From: Tilletiaria anomala UBC 951
Lineage: Eukaryota > Basidiomycota > Exobasidiomycetes > Georgefischeriales > Tilletiariaceae
DNA length: 64,000 bases
Direction of reading: 5' to 3'
Assembly (NCBI RefSeq): GCF_000711695.1
Contig: NW_013546937.1
Location: forward strand, 1-64,000
A model generated the notes under the pieces. The model was not told the origin of the DNA. It did no database searches and saw nothing but the letters and a program-made list of their open reading frames with translations. Shown here piece after piece: positions 24,687-36,355 of this stretch; within the stretch, counting starts at the first letter, position 1, and each line of letters begins with the position of its first letter. The position numbers and the translations under genes are program-made.

Positions 24687-26513
24687 ATGGGCGACGCAAA
24701 TGGGCTTGCAGGCGCAAACAGCGCAGCCGGTGCTTTGCCATCCTCGTCCTCTGTCGCGTCGAGCTCGACGGCAACATCAGCATACAAATCGACTAATCCG
24801 TTTGCAGCGCTTATAGAACAAGAGTCAGGTGGTCTGCAAGTTGCAGCTCCGCAGTCATCGTCGAGCGCTAGTACAGACGCAGCGGTCGCCAGCGAGGCCG
24901 CAAACTCGCACATGCACAGCTCATCTCGACATCAAGCAGCACACGACCCATTCGAGCTGGCTGAGCTGGAAGCAAGCCTTCCGGCTTACAATACAGGAAA
25001 TAAAGGCACGAATGGTCAACATGCGAATACAGAAGAGTATGGAAGGCCCGCCGAAGAGATCGCTCAGCCAGAATCTGATTCCGATTCTGGCTCGAACCAT
25101 GGTGATGATCCCGGTCCGGATGTTCATGTTGTGACAGAGCCGCTGCCTACCAATGCTCAGCCCATAGCAAACATCGAACACCCTTCCCTTAATCCAGCTA
25201 GGTCACCTCCGGCGGCTCCTTCATCATCTCAATTCAACAAGGAGCCTTCATTGACTGCTTCCACATCTCTTGCTGCAATTCCAGTAACGACATCATATTC
25301 AACGGCCTCTAGTTCTTCAGAACAGCCAAGAGTACCAGCGACCAGATACGCACCGCCATCAGGTCCACCGCCAGATAGAGGACCGGAGCGAAGCTTCGCG
25401 CCACCGTCAGGTTCGCCGCCAAACTTAGCACCGCCTCAGCATCCAGCCATTGCTGTGGGAAGCTCTAGCAGCACCAGTAGCGGCAATAGCAGCCATGACC
25501 GCAGTGGTAATAGCGCCAGCTCGGCGGTCCCCTTACTGCCCAACTATCATCCTAGCGCAATTCCGACACCAGGACAGCCGCTGCTTCTTCAAGGGCGTCT
25601 TCTGCTCTACCCGCCGCGCCTGTCCCCGTGCTCGAAATGCCGCGGGACGGGCTACAAGCGCGCAGACGTCTTGAATCCGTGCGTGAGGTGCTGGGATAGG
25701 TACGGTCGATCCTTCCAGAGCATTTTGGACGGTAGGATCGACATAAGACAGTATTCGCTGCAGGCGCCATTGCCAGTCTTAGCCCATCATAACAGCCACC
25801 ATCACCATCCCCACCACAATCACCATGGCGGAGGCGACTATCCGGGAGCGATGTCCAATGCAAGCAGCCTTCCCCAATTTCAACCCCTGCCTCATCATGG
25901 GCAGCAACAATTCTCGCCACCGTCGCACCCACCGCCACATCCCCGTCTTGACCCTCCGCAAGTGACACGCACGTCAGAAGCAGAGGCAGACGAACCGGAC
26001 GGCGAGGCGCCGCCTTCGTACGAGGCAGTCGTTACGACCCATCCGAACCAAACGTTACCACCACAGAGAGTGGGAGAGGCCAACCGACCTCAGCAGGGCC
26101 AACAAATGGGGCAAGGGCATTTCAGACCCTCAGATGGAGGGGCAGCGCATCTGGTACCGCCGGGTCAGTCCCTCTATCATTACCCTTATTCACAGCAGCA
26201 CGCGTACGCACAACAATCATTCCCGCTTCACACAGGCCCTCCCGGTTCCCTGCCATACGCACCATACCCGCACCAAGGCTTCCCGCCGCAGCAGTCACAC
26301 CCGCACTTGCACCACGGCAGCTTTGCCAATGTCCATGTCACAGGCCCTGGCCGGTATCCACCGCCTGGTGCACTGGTACTACAACCAGGCGATCCGCGAA
26401 TCGGTGGGCGGCTATGTTTTCACTGCGATGGCACAGGGACAATTGAGGGGCTATTCTTCGGCGATGACATTTGCGAGCGGTGTCAAGGCGTTGGTAGATT
26501 GTTTGCGCCTTGA
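24687..26513 (+). CDS. HUA1: HUA1-like zinc-ribbon, Pro-rich protein
   Basis: Intronless, 608 residues. The N-terminal half is Ser/Ala/Pro-rich and disordered. Two DnaJ-type CxxCxGxG modules follow the fungal HUA1 arrangement: GRLLLYPPRLSPCSKCRGTG with a second CVRCW pair, then PPGALVLQPGDPRIGGRL leading to CFHCDGTG and CERCQGVG at the extreme C-terminus. Between them are His-rich and Gln/Pro-rich tracts and a PPSYEAVV motif, a likely PY ligand for WW domains of Rsp5/Nedd4 ubiquitin ligases. Yeast Hua1 is a cytoplasmic adaptor linked to Rsp5 and actin/endocytosis. Eight cysteines in four CxxC pairs would bind two zinc ions. The start at 24687 is the first in-frame ATG. The protein is longer than yeast Hua1 because of the disordered N-terminus. 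Confidence 0.82.
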   Translation: MGDANGLAGANSAAGALPSSSSVASSSTATSAYKSTNPFAALIEQESGGLQVAAPQSSSSASTDAAVASEAANSHMHSSSRHQAAHDPFELAELEASLPAYNTGNKGTNGQHANTEEYGRPAEEIAQPESDSDSGSNHGDDPGPDVHVVTEPLPTNAQPIANIEHPSLNPARSPPAAPSSSQFNKEPSLTASTSLAAIPVTTSYSTASSSSEQPRVPATRYAPPSGPPPDRGPERSFAPPSGSPPNLAPPQHPAIAVGSSSSTSSGNSSHDRSGNSASSAVPLLPNYHPSAIPTPGQPLLLQGRLLLYPPRLSPCSKCRGTGYKRADVLNPCVRCWDRYGRSFQSILDGRIDIRQYSLQAPLPVLAHHNSHHHHPHHNHHGGGDYPGAMSNASSLPQFQPLPHHGQQQFSPPSHPPPHPRLDPPQVTRTSEAEADEPDGEAPPSYEAVVTTHPNQTLPPQRVGEANRPQQGQQMGQGHFRPSDGGAAHLVPPGQSLYHYPYSQQHAYAQQSFPLHTGPPGSLPYAPYPHQGFPPQQSHPHLHHGSFANVHVTGPGRYPPPGALVLQPGDPRIGGRLCFHCDGTGTIEGLFFGDDICERCQGVGRLFAP

Positions 26514-26995
26514 TGTTGCTCGGCAGCAGGGTCAGTGCATAGAACGAGGGTTTCTTTTCAGCGACAGAATCCTGCTCCTCAATGCTACCATCTCTTGCTT
26601 CTGCTTAAAAATACATGCAAATGCGAGTGTGTGGGTTTGGAATGAGCCGTCTGCTTTCGAGTGCTACCTGGCACTGTGGGATGAGTTCGGGCGCGCGCCC
26701 AGGATGGAAGAGAAGCGAACTATACGCGTGGACAGGGAAAAGGGTGGGGAACGAGCAGGATAAATGCTAAACATGGAAGTAGGTTTCCACAATTGAAGCG
26801 GTAGAAATTTCCTGTTGTTGAAAGTGGTATTTGTTGGAGTTATGCTGACTATCGCCCTTGTGGCACTCCTCTAGAAGGGTATATTTTTGCGGCGTTGAGC
26901 TCGGATAGATTCCCTGCAATGCAACGCACAGCATACATTCTGTGAGTGTGCCTTTGATGATTTCGGAGAGCCATGCTTTTTGAGGTAGTCGTCGA
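26514..26995. other. Convergent intergenic, HUA1-like and the 741-residue gene
   Basis: 482 bp of presumed 3' UTRs. The plus-strand frame continuing over HUA1 (26134-26763) is a shadow. No feature is seen. Confidence 0.6.
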
Positions 26996-29303
26996 TCACC
27001 GCGGCGGAGGCAAGGCCACTCCATGCATCCGTATGTAATCGTCGCTGCGCTTCGTTAGGTCCTTGATGAGCTCCGACACGTCATGCAGCACGCGCATTCG
27101 CTCTTCATGCGCGACCCCGTCTTTGCTGGCAGTCGCTCGAGTGGACGAAGATCTCGTCGCTACTGATGAGGACGCCTGCCCGCGCTGGCCCCGTGGGGGC
27201 AGTGGCACGCGCGGAGGAGGACGCTGCACGCGGTTGCTGGGGTTCATCGAGGAATGAGCTTGTAAAGATGCGCTTGGAGGGCATGCATTCTCTGATAAGG
27301 AATGTGTGACTGATGCTGAGCGGCTGTGGTCGCCTGCCAACGCTGAGGTGTCTGCGCTAGGCGATTGAGACTGCGCGACAAAGCGGCGTAGTGTTTCCAG
27401 CGCAGCCCGCACTTCATCGTAGCGATCAGCCGGGTTTTCAACATAGGACCCCCGATATGGCAGGTTGCCGGAGACTGTGTCGATCCTGGCCCGCAGGCTG
27501 GTGTCATGCCCGCTTCGCCGACCTGCCTCGCGGTATTGGCTGAGCGTCGATACAGGTCGTGCAGCTGACGCCTGATGTAAGCCCAAATTGCGGATGTCAA
27601 GCTGCGAGAGACCATAGCTGGCGCCAGACCCGCCAGTAGGCATTGATACCATGGACAAGGGTCTTGAGCGAGGCCATGTGGTGGCACGGGCCCCTAATGA
27701 TGATGATGACTGCGGACAATCACTAACACGCTGCGACACACTCCGCCTTGGCTGTGACGACTGTTGCTCTGGCAGAATGTCGTACGCACTGGCGGAAGGA
27801 GATGACAAGGGTGTTTTGACGCCAGAGTTACATCGCTGGTTGAGCGTAATGGATTCGTCAAAAAGCCACGAGTCATAAGCCGTCGATGCAGACCTGCAAT
27901 CAAAACTGCTGCCTAGACGTGATGTGTCGGTAGGGTAGGATGAAGTGCCGCCAGATAATGAACCTCTCTGCATCCCCGAATCGTCAAGGGCATCCTCGCT
28001 GGCTTGCATGCGCTGTGAACCACCTCTGGGGGACTTGCCCCGTCGCCATCCACCTGCATTTAATTCGTAAGAAGTCTCGACTTGGCCAGGAGGATCTATG
28101 CCTGGAAAAGAGGAAGAAGAGGGGAGGCCGTGAAGGGATTGAACCGGGCTCCGTCGCCTTGTGAGGGCGAGATGCGAAAATAGAGAATGCTGTGAAGAGG
28201 TAGCGTTCTGACTTCTCATTCCCATTGCAGCACGAGCAGACAAGGAAGCCGTCGGAGCTATGCTACCCCCAGTATGGTCTCGGCGCAAGGGTCGTCGGCG
28301 CGGTCCCACTGCTGCATCTGACGGAGAGAATGATTGCCCCGGTGTTGTACTGGGGTGCAGAATGGCATTGCAATTATCTGGTTGCGAAATGCACAATTCT
28401 GAAAGCATCAAAGTTGGATTCGTTGTCGACTCGGAGGCGGCCTCTTCTGTACACCCCTGGAAGCGTGGACCGACCGCTTGCTGTTGAAGTTGCAAACGCA
28501 AGATTTCACTATCTGGAGTCAATTGCTGAGAGATAACCGATGGCGAAAGGGAAGCCTCGGATGAATGGGTACCAGGACTTCCGACGTCTTTTTCCAAGTC
28601 CATGTCGGTATCACTCGAAACCGAGAGGCTGCTTTGAGTGCGCGGCCTAAAGGATGACCACCGATCCTGAGCATGTGTGAGGTCTGGCTGACCGGTTTCC
28701 AGAACTTCACCGCTAGAAGTACCTGCGAATGTCATCGGGCGGCGTCGATGGGATGCTCTGTGAACATTACGCTGCAAGTTCCCCGGCGGACTCTGCAATT
28801 GCGACCCTGACTGAAATTGCCTGCGGTCGAAGGGGAAGCTGAAGTTGGGTAATGCAAGATTGGCGCTCTGAAGGATTCCAGATCACCTGTTAGTATTCCA
28901 TTAGCTTTTATGAAGCTTTGCGTTAGGATCTATGTTTGGCCGTGCTCACCCTCTGTGACGTATCAAGATCTCCTATGGACTCGAGCAGCGCAGTCATACC
29001 TTCTTGTGATATGCTGGCGAGCCACGCGGCTTCGCTCACGATTGTAGGACTTGAATCTTGCAAGGGAAATGTGGGTACAGCCTGGCTTTGCTTGAGGGGT
29101 GCGAAAGTGGCGAAAGAATTGCTGGAGCTTGCTTGACCTAGCCAAGAAGAGTACGGGTGGTCATTTTCAAGCAGTTGAACTAGCGGCGACAGATCTTCCT
29201 GTGGTGCATCGTGTTGGAACAAAGCTGGCGTCAAAAGCAAATGCGGTAGCTCGCCATCCTGAGATACCCGGTCGGACAACCCCTGACCCGGGCTCGGAAA
29301 CAT
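26996..29303 (-). CDS. Unrecognised Ser-rich protein, 741 residues
   Basis: Two exons, 29303-28950 and 28867-26996, joined in phase 0 after TSQR. The start MFPSPGQGL follows an in-frame stop, so it is well fixed. Residues 80-118 (TIVSEAAWLASISQEGMTAL) look ordered. The bulk is Ser/Arg/Pro-rich with many SP and SxxR sites suggestive of phosphorylation or 14-3-3 binding. Two short helices stand out: RYDEVRAALETLRRFVAQS near residue 590, and at the C-terminus EERMRVLHDVSELIKDLTKR with SDDYIRMHG. I recognise no family. The long open frame with a clean intron supports a real gene, but function is unknown. It is convergent with HUA1-like. Confidence 0.7.
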
Positions 29304-32111
29304 GGCTCGCTGTGCCTTCGCTGAGTATCAGCGTTGTTCCGCGTCAAGAAGCACACGCATCTTTCGATATCAAACAGCTTGCCCAACTTGCCGCCTTCGC
29401 GAGACTATATGCCGCTCTTTCGAAAGGTTGGCTATGATGCACTCCTAACTTTTTGACTGATTGACCCCGGCCCTAACTTCTCAGACGCGGCGATGAGCTG
29501 ATCGAGCTACTCTGGTGGTGAGAGTGTAATAGCTGATGGAAGTCTATAGCAGAGAACGCAGCCGGTACTGTAACGGCATGTGCAATCATGTGTCACCTCG
29601 TAATGCCTCGGCTGCACGAGTCATAATCATTACGAGGACAACATGGTAGTCAATTTACACATGCAGACCCCTTTGTTGATGGTGATTGCTCACATATGCT
29701 CGCAAAGGCAAACGTGAGCTTTCAACTTAGTAGGTGGAAGTACCGCATGCAGCGATGCAAATGCGGATATGTACTCACATCACGCACAACCTTATTCGTT
29801 ATTGCGTTGTGAAAGGACGGACAGGAGCACGTGCCCTCACATTCAGATTTGCTGTGGCATGGGCTCCACTTTCAGCATACACAGGAGGGTCTCCTTCTCA
29901 CCCCATCACTCATGCTCAACTGTGGTATATGCACTTACATGTTCCTCAGACATCTATGAATCTAGCTATTATCCCCTGTCTTCATAAAGTGCATCTGCGC
30001 CTCTAGGGATGGGTCTACTGTGAAAGCCGACGGTCGCAACAATCGCACTTCATAGGCGCAGTCGCAATTCGCAATCGTGAAATGAATATGTTGGTCATCT
30101 AGGTGTGTACGAGTATGTTTAGACGGTGTGTACACTGTACACGGTCAGCGACAGAAGATGTCATTCGCTCCAATCTTTGCAGATGAAGCGATGGGACGAG
30201 TGTTAGAGAGTGGTACGCCATACGCCTTCGTTTTCTGGCCTGCCCGCTGCCTGCAATTGCGCGCCAACACCACAAATCGCCATTGTCCCGATCTAGTGTC
30301 AGAGGTCACTGGTGCGTCTTTTCTCCTGGATCCAAAAAGATCTGAAAAGATCTGTGCCAGGCCCGCAAAAATCCAGCAATGCGCACTGGACCCTGGTGAC
30401 GAAAGTTCCCTCTTGGCCCTTGTGGCTGGGCTGGCTTAGGCAACAGACTGGCGAAACAGACCATAGTGGTCTTGGGCAGCCCTAGACACGTCCTGGGCGT
30501 TGTTTTCCTTAGACCGCGGCTATCAGCATTCTCGCTCTTTAGGGCCCGCCACCCCGCCAGTGAGTCCGCCAAGTCCCCCTCCCCCACGCCGGATCCTCAC
30601 TTCTTCCATCTAGCAAGCAGCGCTTGCGGCTAGAGGGAAGGCTGGGAAGGGCTGCGCCTGAAGTATTTCAGTCTCTTATGCGTACAAGCTGCTGTCTATT
30701 TCAGAGCAAGTGCATCTCGGCATGATCACTTTACTCACCGACTAGCGAATGAAGACACCTCTGGGCAGGGGCGAGTTACTTGCGATTGTCTGCGGCTAAG
30801 ATGCCTGTATTGCACATCGTCTCAAGAAGACTAAGCCCGGTTCTTCGTGCTCACAGCGGCATAGAGCTACGAATGCTAAGTGGGATTTGCTGACGAGAAA
30901 AGAGAATTATGTATGCAAGTGCGATACGAGTGCGGTGGGGTGGCCCATCTGGAGCGCACGGGCCGCCGCTCTGCCTGTTCTGAACTTTGCGAGCATTCGG
31001 CCAAGTCGCGACGAGAGGTCATGGCGCATGCTGAGGAGAGCCTGGATGAGCGGGCTACTGGAGGCACGCTCGCTTGGGCATCTGGAATCTGGAACATCTT
31101 GTCGGCGCCTTGGTTGTTGTCTGCTGATGGGTGCTGCCGTTCGCTGAAGGGAGGGCTAGTGAGTGTCAGTTGTCAGCTGCCCATGTAAGCTTGATTGATG
31201 CATATCAGCTGCCAGATGTCAGATATTCTCATAACATATTTACTACTTGATGCTCGCATTAAACAGTTTCCCCGCAAGCATCCGCCAACACACCTACCAG
31301 GCTCTAGCACCCCCTTGCTCTCCTCGCACCTACGTCCAATTTGAATGGTATGGGAGTTGCGACGAATGTGCAGAATACGATACAGGCGAGCAAAGACTTA
31401 TGTACAGACTGATGATGCGACATTGGGATATTGCTTATTTTCCGAATACATATATTCTCTTTCGAGACTCCCAGCGATCTGGTCCTTTTGTTCGTTTATT
31501 TTGTTTGTCGTTGACTTATGAACAAAAAAGCCCCACGGACGGGAGCTCGGCTCTCGGCGACGCCCGGCTGCCCGCGGTACCCTTGCAGTAACGTGTGTAG
31601 TTTGTACATGATGCGCCTGATTCTGAAACCAGAATGACCCACCACAGCGGAAAGAGGCGAAAAGTGTGGAGTGCGGGGAACATATTGAAGCAAGAGTGAC
31701 AATGGGCCAGCATCTAGATTCATTCGACTTTCTACAAATAGGAAACCACTTTGAAAAAAGAACTACTTTATGGGAACTTTTTGGTCATTGGTTCAAAACG
31801 TTGACATTCCTCAATTTGGGCTGGGGGATACTTCGGCGGTGGCAGCGAACTTCCCCTCTCGTTCATGCCGGCCCTCGACCCGTTCATCACAGATGTCTCT
31901 AATCGGGCTTCTTGAAGCGGCACTAGAAAGTATCGAAAACTGAAGACTCAGTCATAGGAAGGCAAGGGCGCACCCTAACGTGGGCGGAGACGCGGTCACG
32001 AAGCCATGTCATTGCGAGCGCCTCTCCTACGTGTGACAGCGGTAAACAGTCTGTGGCACGTATTTGCGTGTCGTACAAGGGCTGGCAACATAAGATGCTG
32101 ATGATTCGTCG
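29304..32111. other. Gene-poor intergenic region, 2.8 kb
   Basis: No supported gene; the longest open frames are about 115 codons and look random. It includes one short perfect hairpin (29596-29637), described separately. Composition drops toward AT compared with the genes. No RNA gene was recognised. Confidence 0.5.
29596..29637. repeat. Short inverted repeat (10 bp stem)
   Basis: CCTCGTAATG at 29596-29605 and its exact complement CATTACGAGG at 29628-29637, separated by 22 nt. It could be a chance hairpin, a binding site or a relic end. Little more can be said. Confidence 0.4.
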
Positions 32112-33240
32112 TTAACCTTCCCTTGACGATTGCGACCTACGGAAGAGGTAGATGAAGATTGCAACGACATTACCTCCCAGAGTACCAGCTAAAGCTCCTA
32201 GGACGCAAGGTGTCGGCCAGGCCTGAGGAGCATTGCATGAAATGGTGGAGGAAATATGGTCATGTGTCAGTGCTTCGCATGCAGTGTAGAGCTCGCATGG
32301 CTTGTTCACCTGCCAGGGACGGTTCCAGTCGAGTGCGAGTGCTGCAGACGAAAGCCAGGCTCCGAACAATGGCCCCACCGTAATGACGAGCAGCACTTTT
32401 TCCCTTGCGTTTGCCGGCCTGTAATATGAAAGAACGAAAGGCGTGAGCGATGGGTGACGTTGCATTTTGGGAGAGCGACATGCGCACCAGGACGAGAAAA
32501 TGCGCAGCCAGCTTTTGAAGTCCTCTCCGAGAATGTGCAGCGGTGCATACAAACCCAGAAGCGTTAGATGTGCAGCCAGCGTCAGTGTTGGTGTATATTG
32601 ACTGTGATAAAAAAAGAGGCGATTAGTAGTGCAATCCACTGCTTCGGACAAACCCTGCATGTAACTTACCCATTGACCGGTGCGCCGAAGAGCATGAGCA
32701 GCAGGAAACACAGCACAAGAGGTATGGGCAACGCGGTCGTCGTCAACACGAGACTCTGCAGTAGCAAAATGAGGAGTTTGAATGTCTCGCTACATCGGTC
32801 GCGACTTTCAGGAGACGCACCTCGGCTTGCTTCATAAGTCCCTGCTTCTTCTTGAGCTCCGTGATGCTCTCTCGCTTTTCAATTTTCTGGCCCACCTCCC
32901 ACCACCATCGGAGTCTGCTAACGACCCAGCTCTGAATGACGAACACGCCTTTGAGTGCCTGGGTCATTTTTTGCGTCACCGCGGTGGGATCATGCTGATC
33001 TGGGGGGTTGAGCATGTCGTAAATACCCGAGTACAACGTCGGCCTGGGTCGGTCCAGAGAGCGCGAAAAGATGCCTTGCGGGATGTAGAGGACTGCAAGG
33101 ACGAGGAGAGATGCCTGCAACAGGAGCAGCACCACGAGCTGGAAGGTATGGGCCGGCGCGCTCGGCACCTCTGTCACTTGCGCTGCGGCACCTGCCCTGC
33201 CAGCAGCAGTGGTGCCACCTCGAGCGCCTTTTCGAGGCAT
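32112..33240 (-). CDS. GPI11: GPI-anchor synthesis protein GPI11 / PIG-F
   Basis: ER membrane protein that partners the ethanolamine-phosphate transferases (Gpi13, Gpi7) adding phosphoethanolamine to GPI mannoses. Five exons: 33240-32821, 32755-32670, 32601-32488, 32418-32310 and 32222-32112, totalling 279 residues. Hydrophobic segments: LVVLLLLQASLLVLAVLY, a segment assembled over exon 2 (LPIPLVLCFLLLMLFGAPVNG), YTPTLTLAAHLTLLGLYAP, and VLLVITVGPLFGAWL. The family signature GAWLSSAALALDWNRPWQ joins AWPTPCVLGALAG and ends in GGNVVAIFIYLF. Each junction restores PIG-F homology and phase, which strongly supports the model. The frame is open upstream of 33240 but with no earlier ATG. Confidence 0.93.
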
Positions 33241-33967
33241 GTCTGGCAACCACTGAAAGTGCACGAAATACAGCCGACTTGGGAATGTGGCACCCTCTGT
33301 GTCATGAGCTGGAATATCAAAGGGAGTGCAGTTGGAGTCAACACCACAACCATGCTTGTGCTCAGAGCGAAATCAGCCGTTGATCATCTTTCGAGTAGAA
33401 ATCTGTGATCTCGCGTAGCCTAGTCAGGCGCCAGCCCGCCGAGTGCCGCACCAACTGCCTGTAGTGGTTCGCAGCGCACGGTCGCCGCACCCGGGTCCCG
33501 AGAGTCAAGAACTTTCCGTCTGAAATCTGAATTGGCTCGAGTTGGACTGGGGTTCCACCGTTCCCCAGGGTTCAAAGCCTCGACCGCTACACAACCTTCA
33601 ACCCTACATGTGAGGGGCAACAACATGCCTATGGGACGAAGGCGCAGAGCTGCGCAAATTGTGGCTTGCTTCGCTATCAAAATCTCTAGCATGTGATATT
33701 TCTGACTGCCTTACCTCTCCAAACGCCATCACAGGCGACAGTTCGTCATCGCACAGCTGACAGCACTCGAGCACTGCACGCCCGTCCATGCCCGTCCCGA
33801 TGACATGTGGCCAGGCATTTTCACCAGGAAGAACAGGATGGCGAATGAGTTTTACATCATCCGCTGTGCATTCCACAACATCCGGGGTCAGAATCAGACC
33901 GTCATTCTGCTAGACCGCGAGCGGCGAGCTTACGTCGGTCGCACCTTCTGCACTGGTCGTGAGCGGA
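33241..33967. other. Intergenic between GPI11 and the inverted-repeat element
   Basis: 727 bp with only short unsupported frames. It holds the GPI11 promoter. No RNA gene or repeat was recognised. Confidence 0.5.
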
Positions 33968-34931
33968 CATACATGATTGAAAGTGCGGACTGCCTTATCG
34001 AAACAGCACACACACTGTACAAGTGACCGCTTTAATAGTGTGTCGCGCAGGGCCACGCACGCCGCCACGTGCTCGAAAGCACGGTCCTCGCGTTAGTCTA
34101 GGACACGAATCCAGCGTCTGCTCTAGGGCAGGGGAAGAGAGACTTGAGTTGGCCCGGAAACCAGGCAAATGCTGGGCCCCGGAAACAAAAACTTCCCGGA
34201 GCCCCCCCGTGAAGGCATTCCAGGAAGCGACTGCTCGAACTCGAGCTCCGGTAGCCCCGGAAAACTTCAATGTGATCACTTCCATATTTTGGTAGTATAG
34301 GTAGATAATCGGTTGGATCAGCTTCCACTATGCCTCCAAAGCATGGATCTTTGGGTTTTCGGCTCCCGGGAACCCCCGGAGGGGCTGGGAGAGCGGTCGG
34401 CCATACACGGTGATTTCCCGGGCCCCCTTCCGGTTCCCCGGTAACATCCCGAGGGCAAGGGGCTCAGAAGTTGCAGGGAATCTGAGGTTTCTGACAGGGG
34501 CGCAGACAGTGTCGGGGCTGGCCAACTCAAGAAGGGACAGTGGCAGAGTTGCACGATGATCGTCAGTAGCCATGGCACCCAGGTGTTCGACTTGAGTTTC
34601 TGCGCCACTTGCTTCCCACGAAACATGGAATGTTTACAGCGTACTTTGTTCAGGTCGATACCTGGCTGGAAGAGGGCAAATGCGATTCGAGTTATACGCC
34701 TGCAAGCCATGGCGACGCTAGGGATTCATGTAATTCTGCGACTGTCGCTTCTCACGCTTCGAGTGTCCTGCATGCAGATGCCGGATTCCGGTCCCAGACT
34801 AACGCGAGGACTTTGCTTTCGAGCACGTGGCGGCGTGCGCGGCCCTGCGCGACACACTATTAAAGCGGTCACTTGTACAGTGCGTATTCTGTTCCGAAAG
34901 AGAGCAGTCCGCACTCTCAATGTATTTCCGA
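33968..34931. mobile_element. Candidate non-autonomous TIR (fold-back/MITE-like) DNA element
   Basis: Two arms of roughly 150 bp face each other: about 33968-34121 and 34779-34931. A core of about 64 bp (CACTGTACAAGTGACCGCTT onward) matches its inverted partner with about one mismatch; the outer parts diverge with small indels. The interior (about 650 bp) has GC-rich runs with many CCCGGG/CCGGAA blocks, plus a 12 bp inverted match (34143-34154 with 34520-34531). No transposase-like frame is visible; the largest interior frame (130 codons, minus strand) is unrecognised. High core identity suggests a recent origin or ongoing conversion. Target-site duplications are not evident by eye, so the ends are approximate. 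It could instead be two oppositely inserted copies of one short repeat. Confidence 0.6.
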
Positions 34932-35559
34932 TTGAGACTGGTGGAGATCTGTGGTTTCTACGCACGCTATGGCCTCCTGGAATGGGGCGTTGCGCTAGTG
35001 TATTGTTTGGCCAGTTGGCCATTGCCCACTAGACAGTGCATGGGCTTTGGAGCCTGAGGCTGAAGAAGTGGCGAGCCGCGAGATTCTTGGAAATACCAGC
35101 ATTGGGAATCATGGAATCTGGCGCCGGGTACCTGACTATTGGCGTATCCTGCCTGATTCAGTGGATTTACCACTCACATCCATGTTTTTTTTTGATCTGG
35201 ATGGCCAAACCCCTGCCGCATCTCTTGCCGCACTACCGGCGGCTCGAGGCAGACAATCTCGACTCACCGAGTCCCGCTTGGCCGCTTTGGTACGCGGCAC
35301 GCGTCGGCACTTTTTGTTGAGTTGTCAGAGGTCGGAGAGTCGATGGGCAAAGACCGCAGGGGCAATCCTTTCGCGGCTGTTCGACAAACTCTCCATAGTC
35401 TCCGTCCATAAAGCAACCCGGCAACTTCCACCGTTCACCTTGCATCCGCTACACTCAGGTCTCAATTCAACACGCGGCGCTTCCTTTCGCTAGCAGCGGG
35501 CCTCACCGCCTCATAGTCACACGCACTCTCATCGTCGCACACTCACCCGTCGCTTCAAC
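34932..35559. other. Intergenic, upstream of the CYSTM gene
   Basis: 628 bp containing the presumed CYSTM promoter. Unsupported short frames only (for example 148 codons from 35047). Confidence 0.5.
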
Positions 35560-36355
35560 ATGTCTAATCAAGGATACTACGGAGGTCCGCCTCAGCAAGG
35601 TAGTGGGTACGTGAGTTTGCCTCCGTAGTTTCTTGCGCGCGGGCTGTTTGTTTTACCTAGAGCGCAACACTTACTTTTCTTGGCCTTGCTTGGGATCGCA
35701 AAGTATCCCCCTCAGCAAGATGGCTACCCTCAGCAGGGAGGCTACCCGCAGCAAGGCTATGGTGGCCCACAGGGTGGGTGCCAGTACCCATTCATGGGGG
35801 CGGAAAGCATGTGGACTGAGACTCATGGTCATTGCTGTCCTCGTACGTGCAGGATACCCGCAAGGCCAGCAAATGGGTATGACCCCGCTCCAGCAAAAGC
35901 AAGCCTCGGCCAAGGACAAGCACGGATGCTGCGGTCCTTGTGCTGCTTGCTGTGTACGTCCGTGCGAGAGTCCTCCAAATGTCTAGGGCCCCACACCAGA
36001 TCTGTGCTGACTTCTGACCATCACCTCAAACACCTCAGCTTGGAGCATGTGCATGCTGCTGCTTGTGAGTTGCAAAAGGCGCTTTGCGCTCAACCTTGAA
36101 ACTGACATTCTGCGCTCTTTCTGTGACTGCTTGTGACTGACCTGCTTTTAGGGAAGACATTGTGCGTCCCTTTGCTTTTGAGCACACCACTTCGAATGCA
36201 GAGCTGATGATGTGCCCCTATCTTGTCTTGTCAGTGCTGCGCCGAGGTTGGTCACCGTGACGTATTTGGAAGGCGTCTAGTGACTTTCAGGTGATTGATG
36301 AAGACATGATTTTCTTTTATTTTCCCCTCCACAGATGCTCGACTGTCTCTTCTAA
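35560..36355 (+). CDS. CYSTM-type cysteine-rich tail protein, seven exons
   Basis: Exons 35560-35610, 35704-35773, 35853-35953, 36039-36064, 36152-36161, 36235-36246 and 36335-36355 give 96 residues. The first two thirds are Gly/Tyr/Gln/Pro repeats (MSNQGYYGGPPQQ, GYPQQGGYPQQGYGG), as in yeast YDL012C/YBR016W-like proteins. The tail HGCCGPCAACC joins LGACACCC, then LEDI, CCAE and MLDCLF: twelve Cys in 31 residues, the CYSTM pattern of small tail-anchored stress-related proteins. Every junction keeps frame, and donors are GTNNGT (GTGAGT, GTGGGT, GTACGT, GTGAGT, GTGCGT, GTTGGT). Exons 5 and 6 are only 10 and 12 nt. No single open frame reveals the gene, so gene finders may miss it. The role is likely at the plasma membrane; palmitoylation is an inference. 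Confidence 0.85.

Noticed and set aside
34318-34710. 130-codon frame inside the inverted-repeat element as a transposase
   Set aside because: No catalytic motif or recognisable fold; GC-rich low-similarity sequence.
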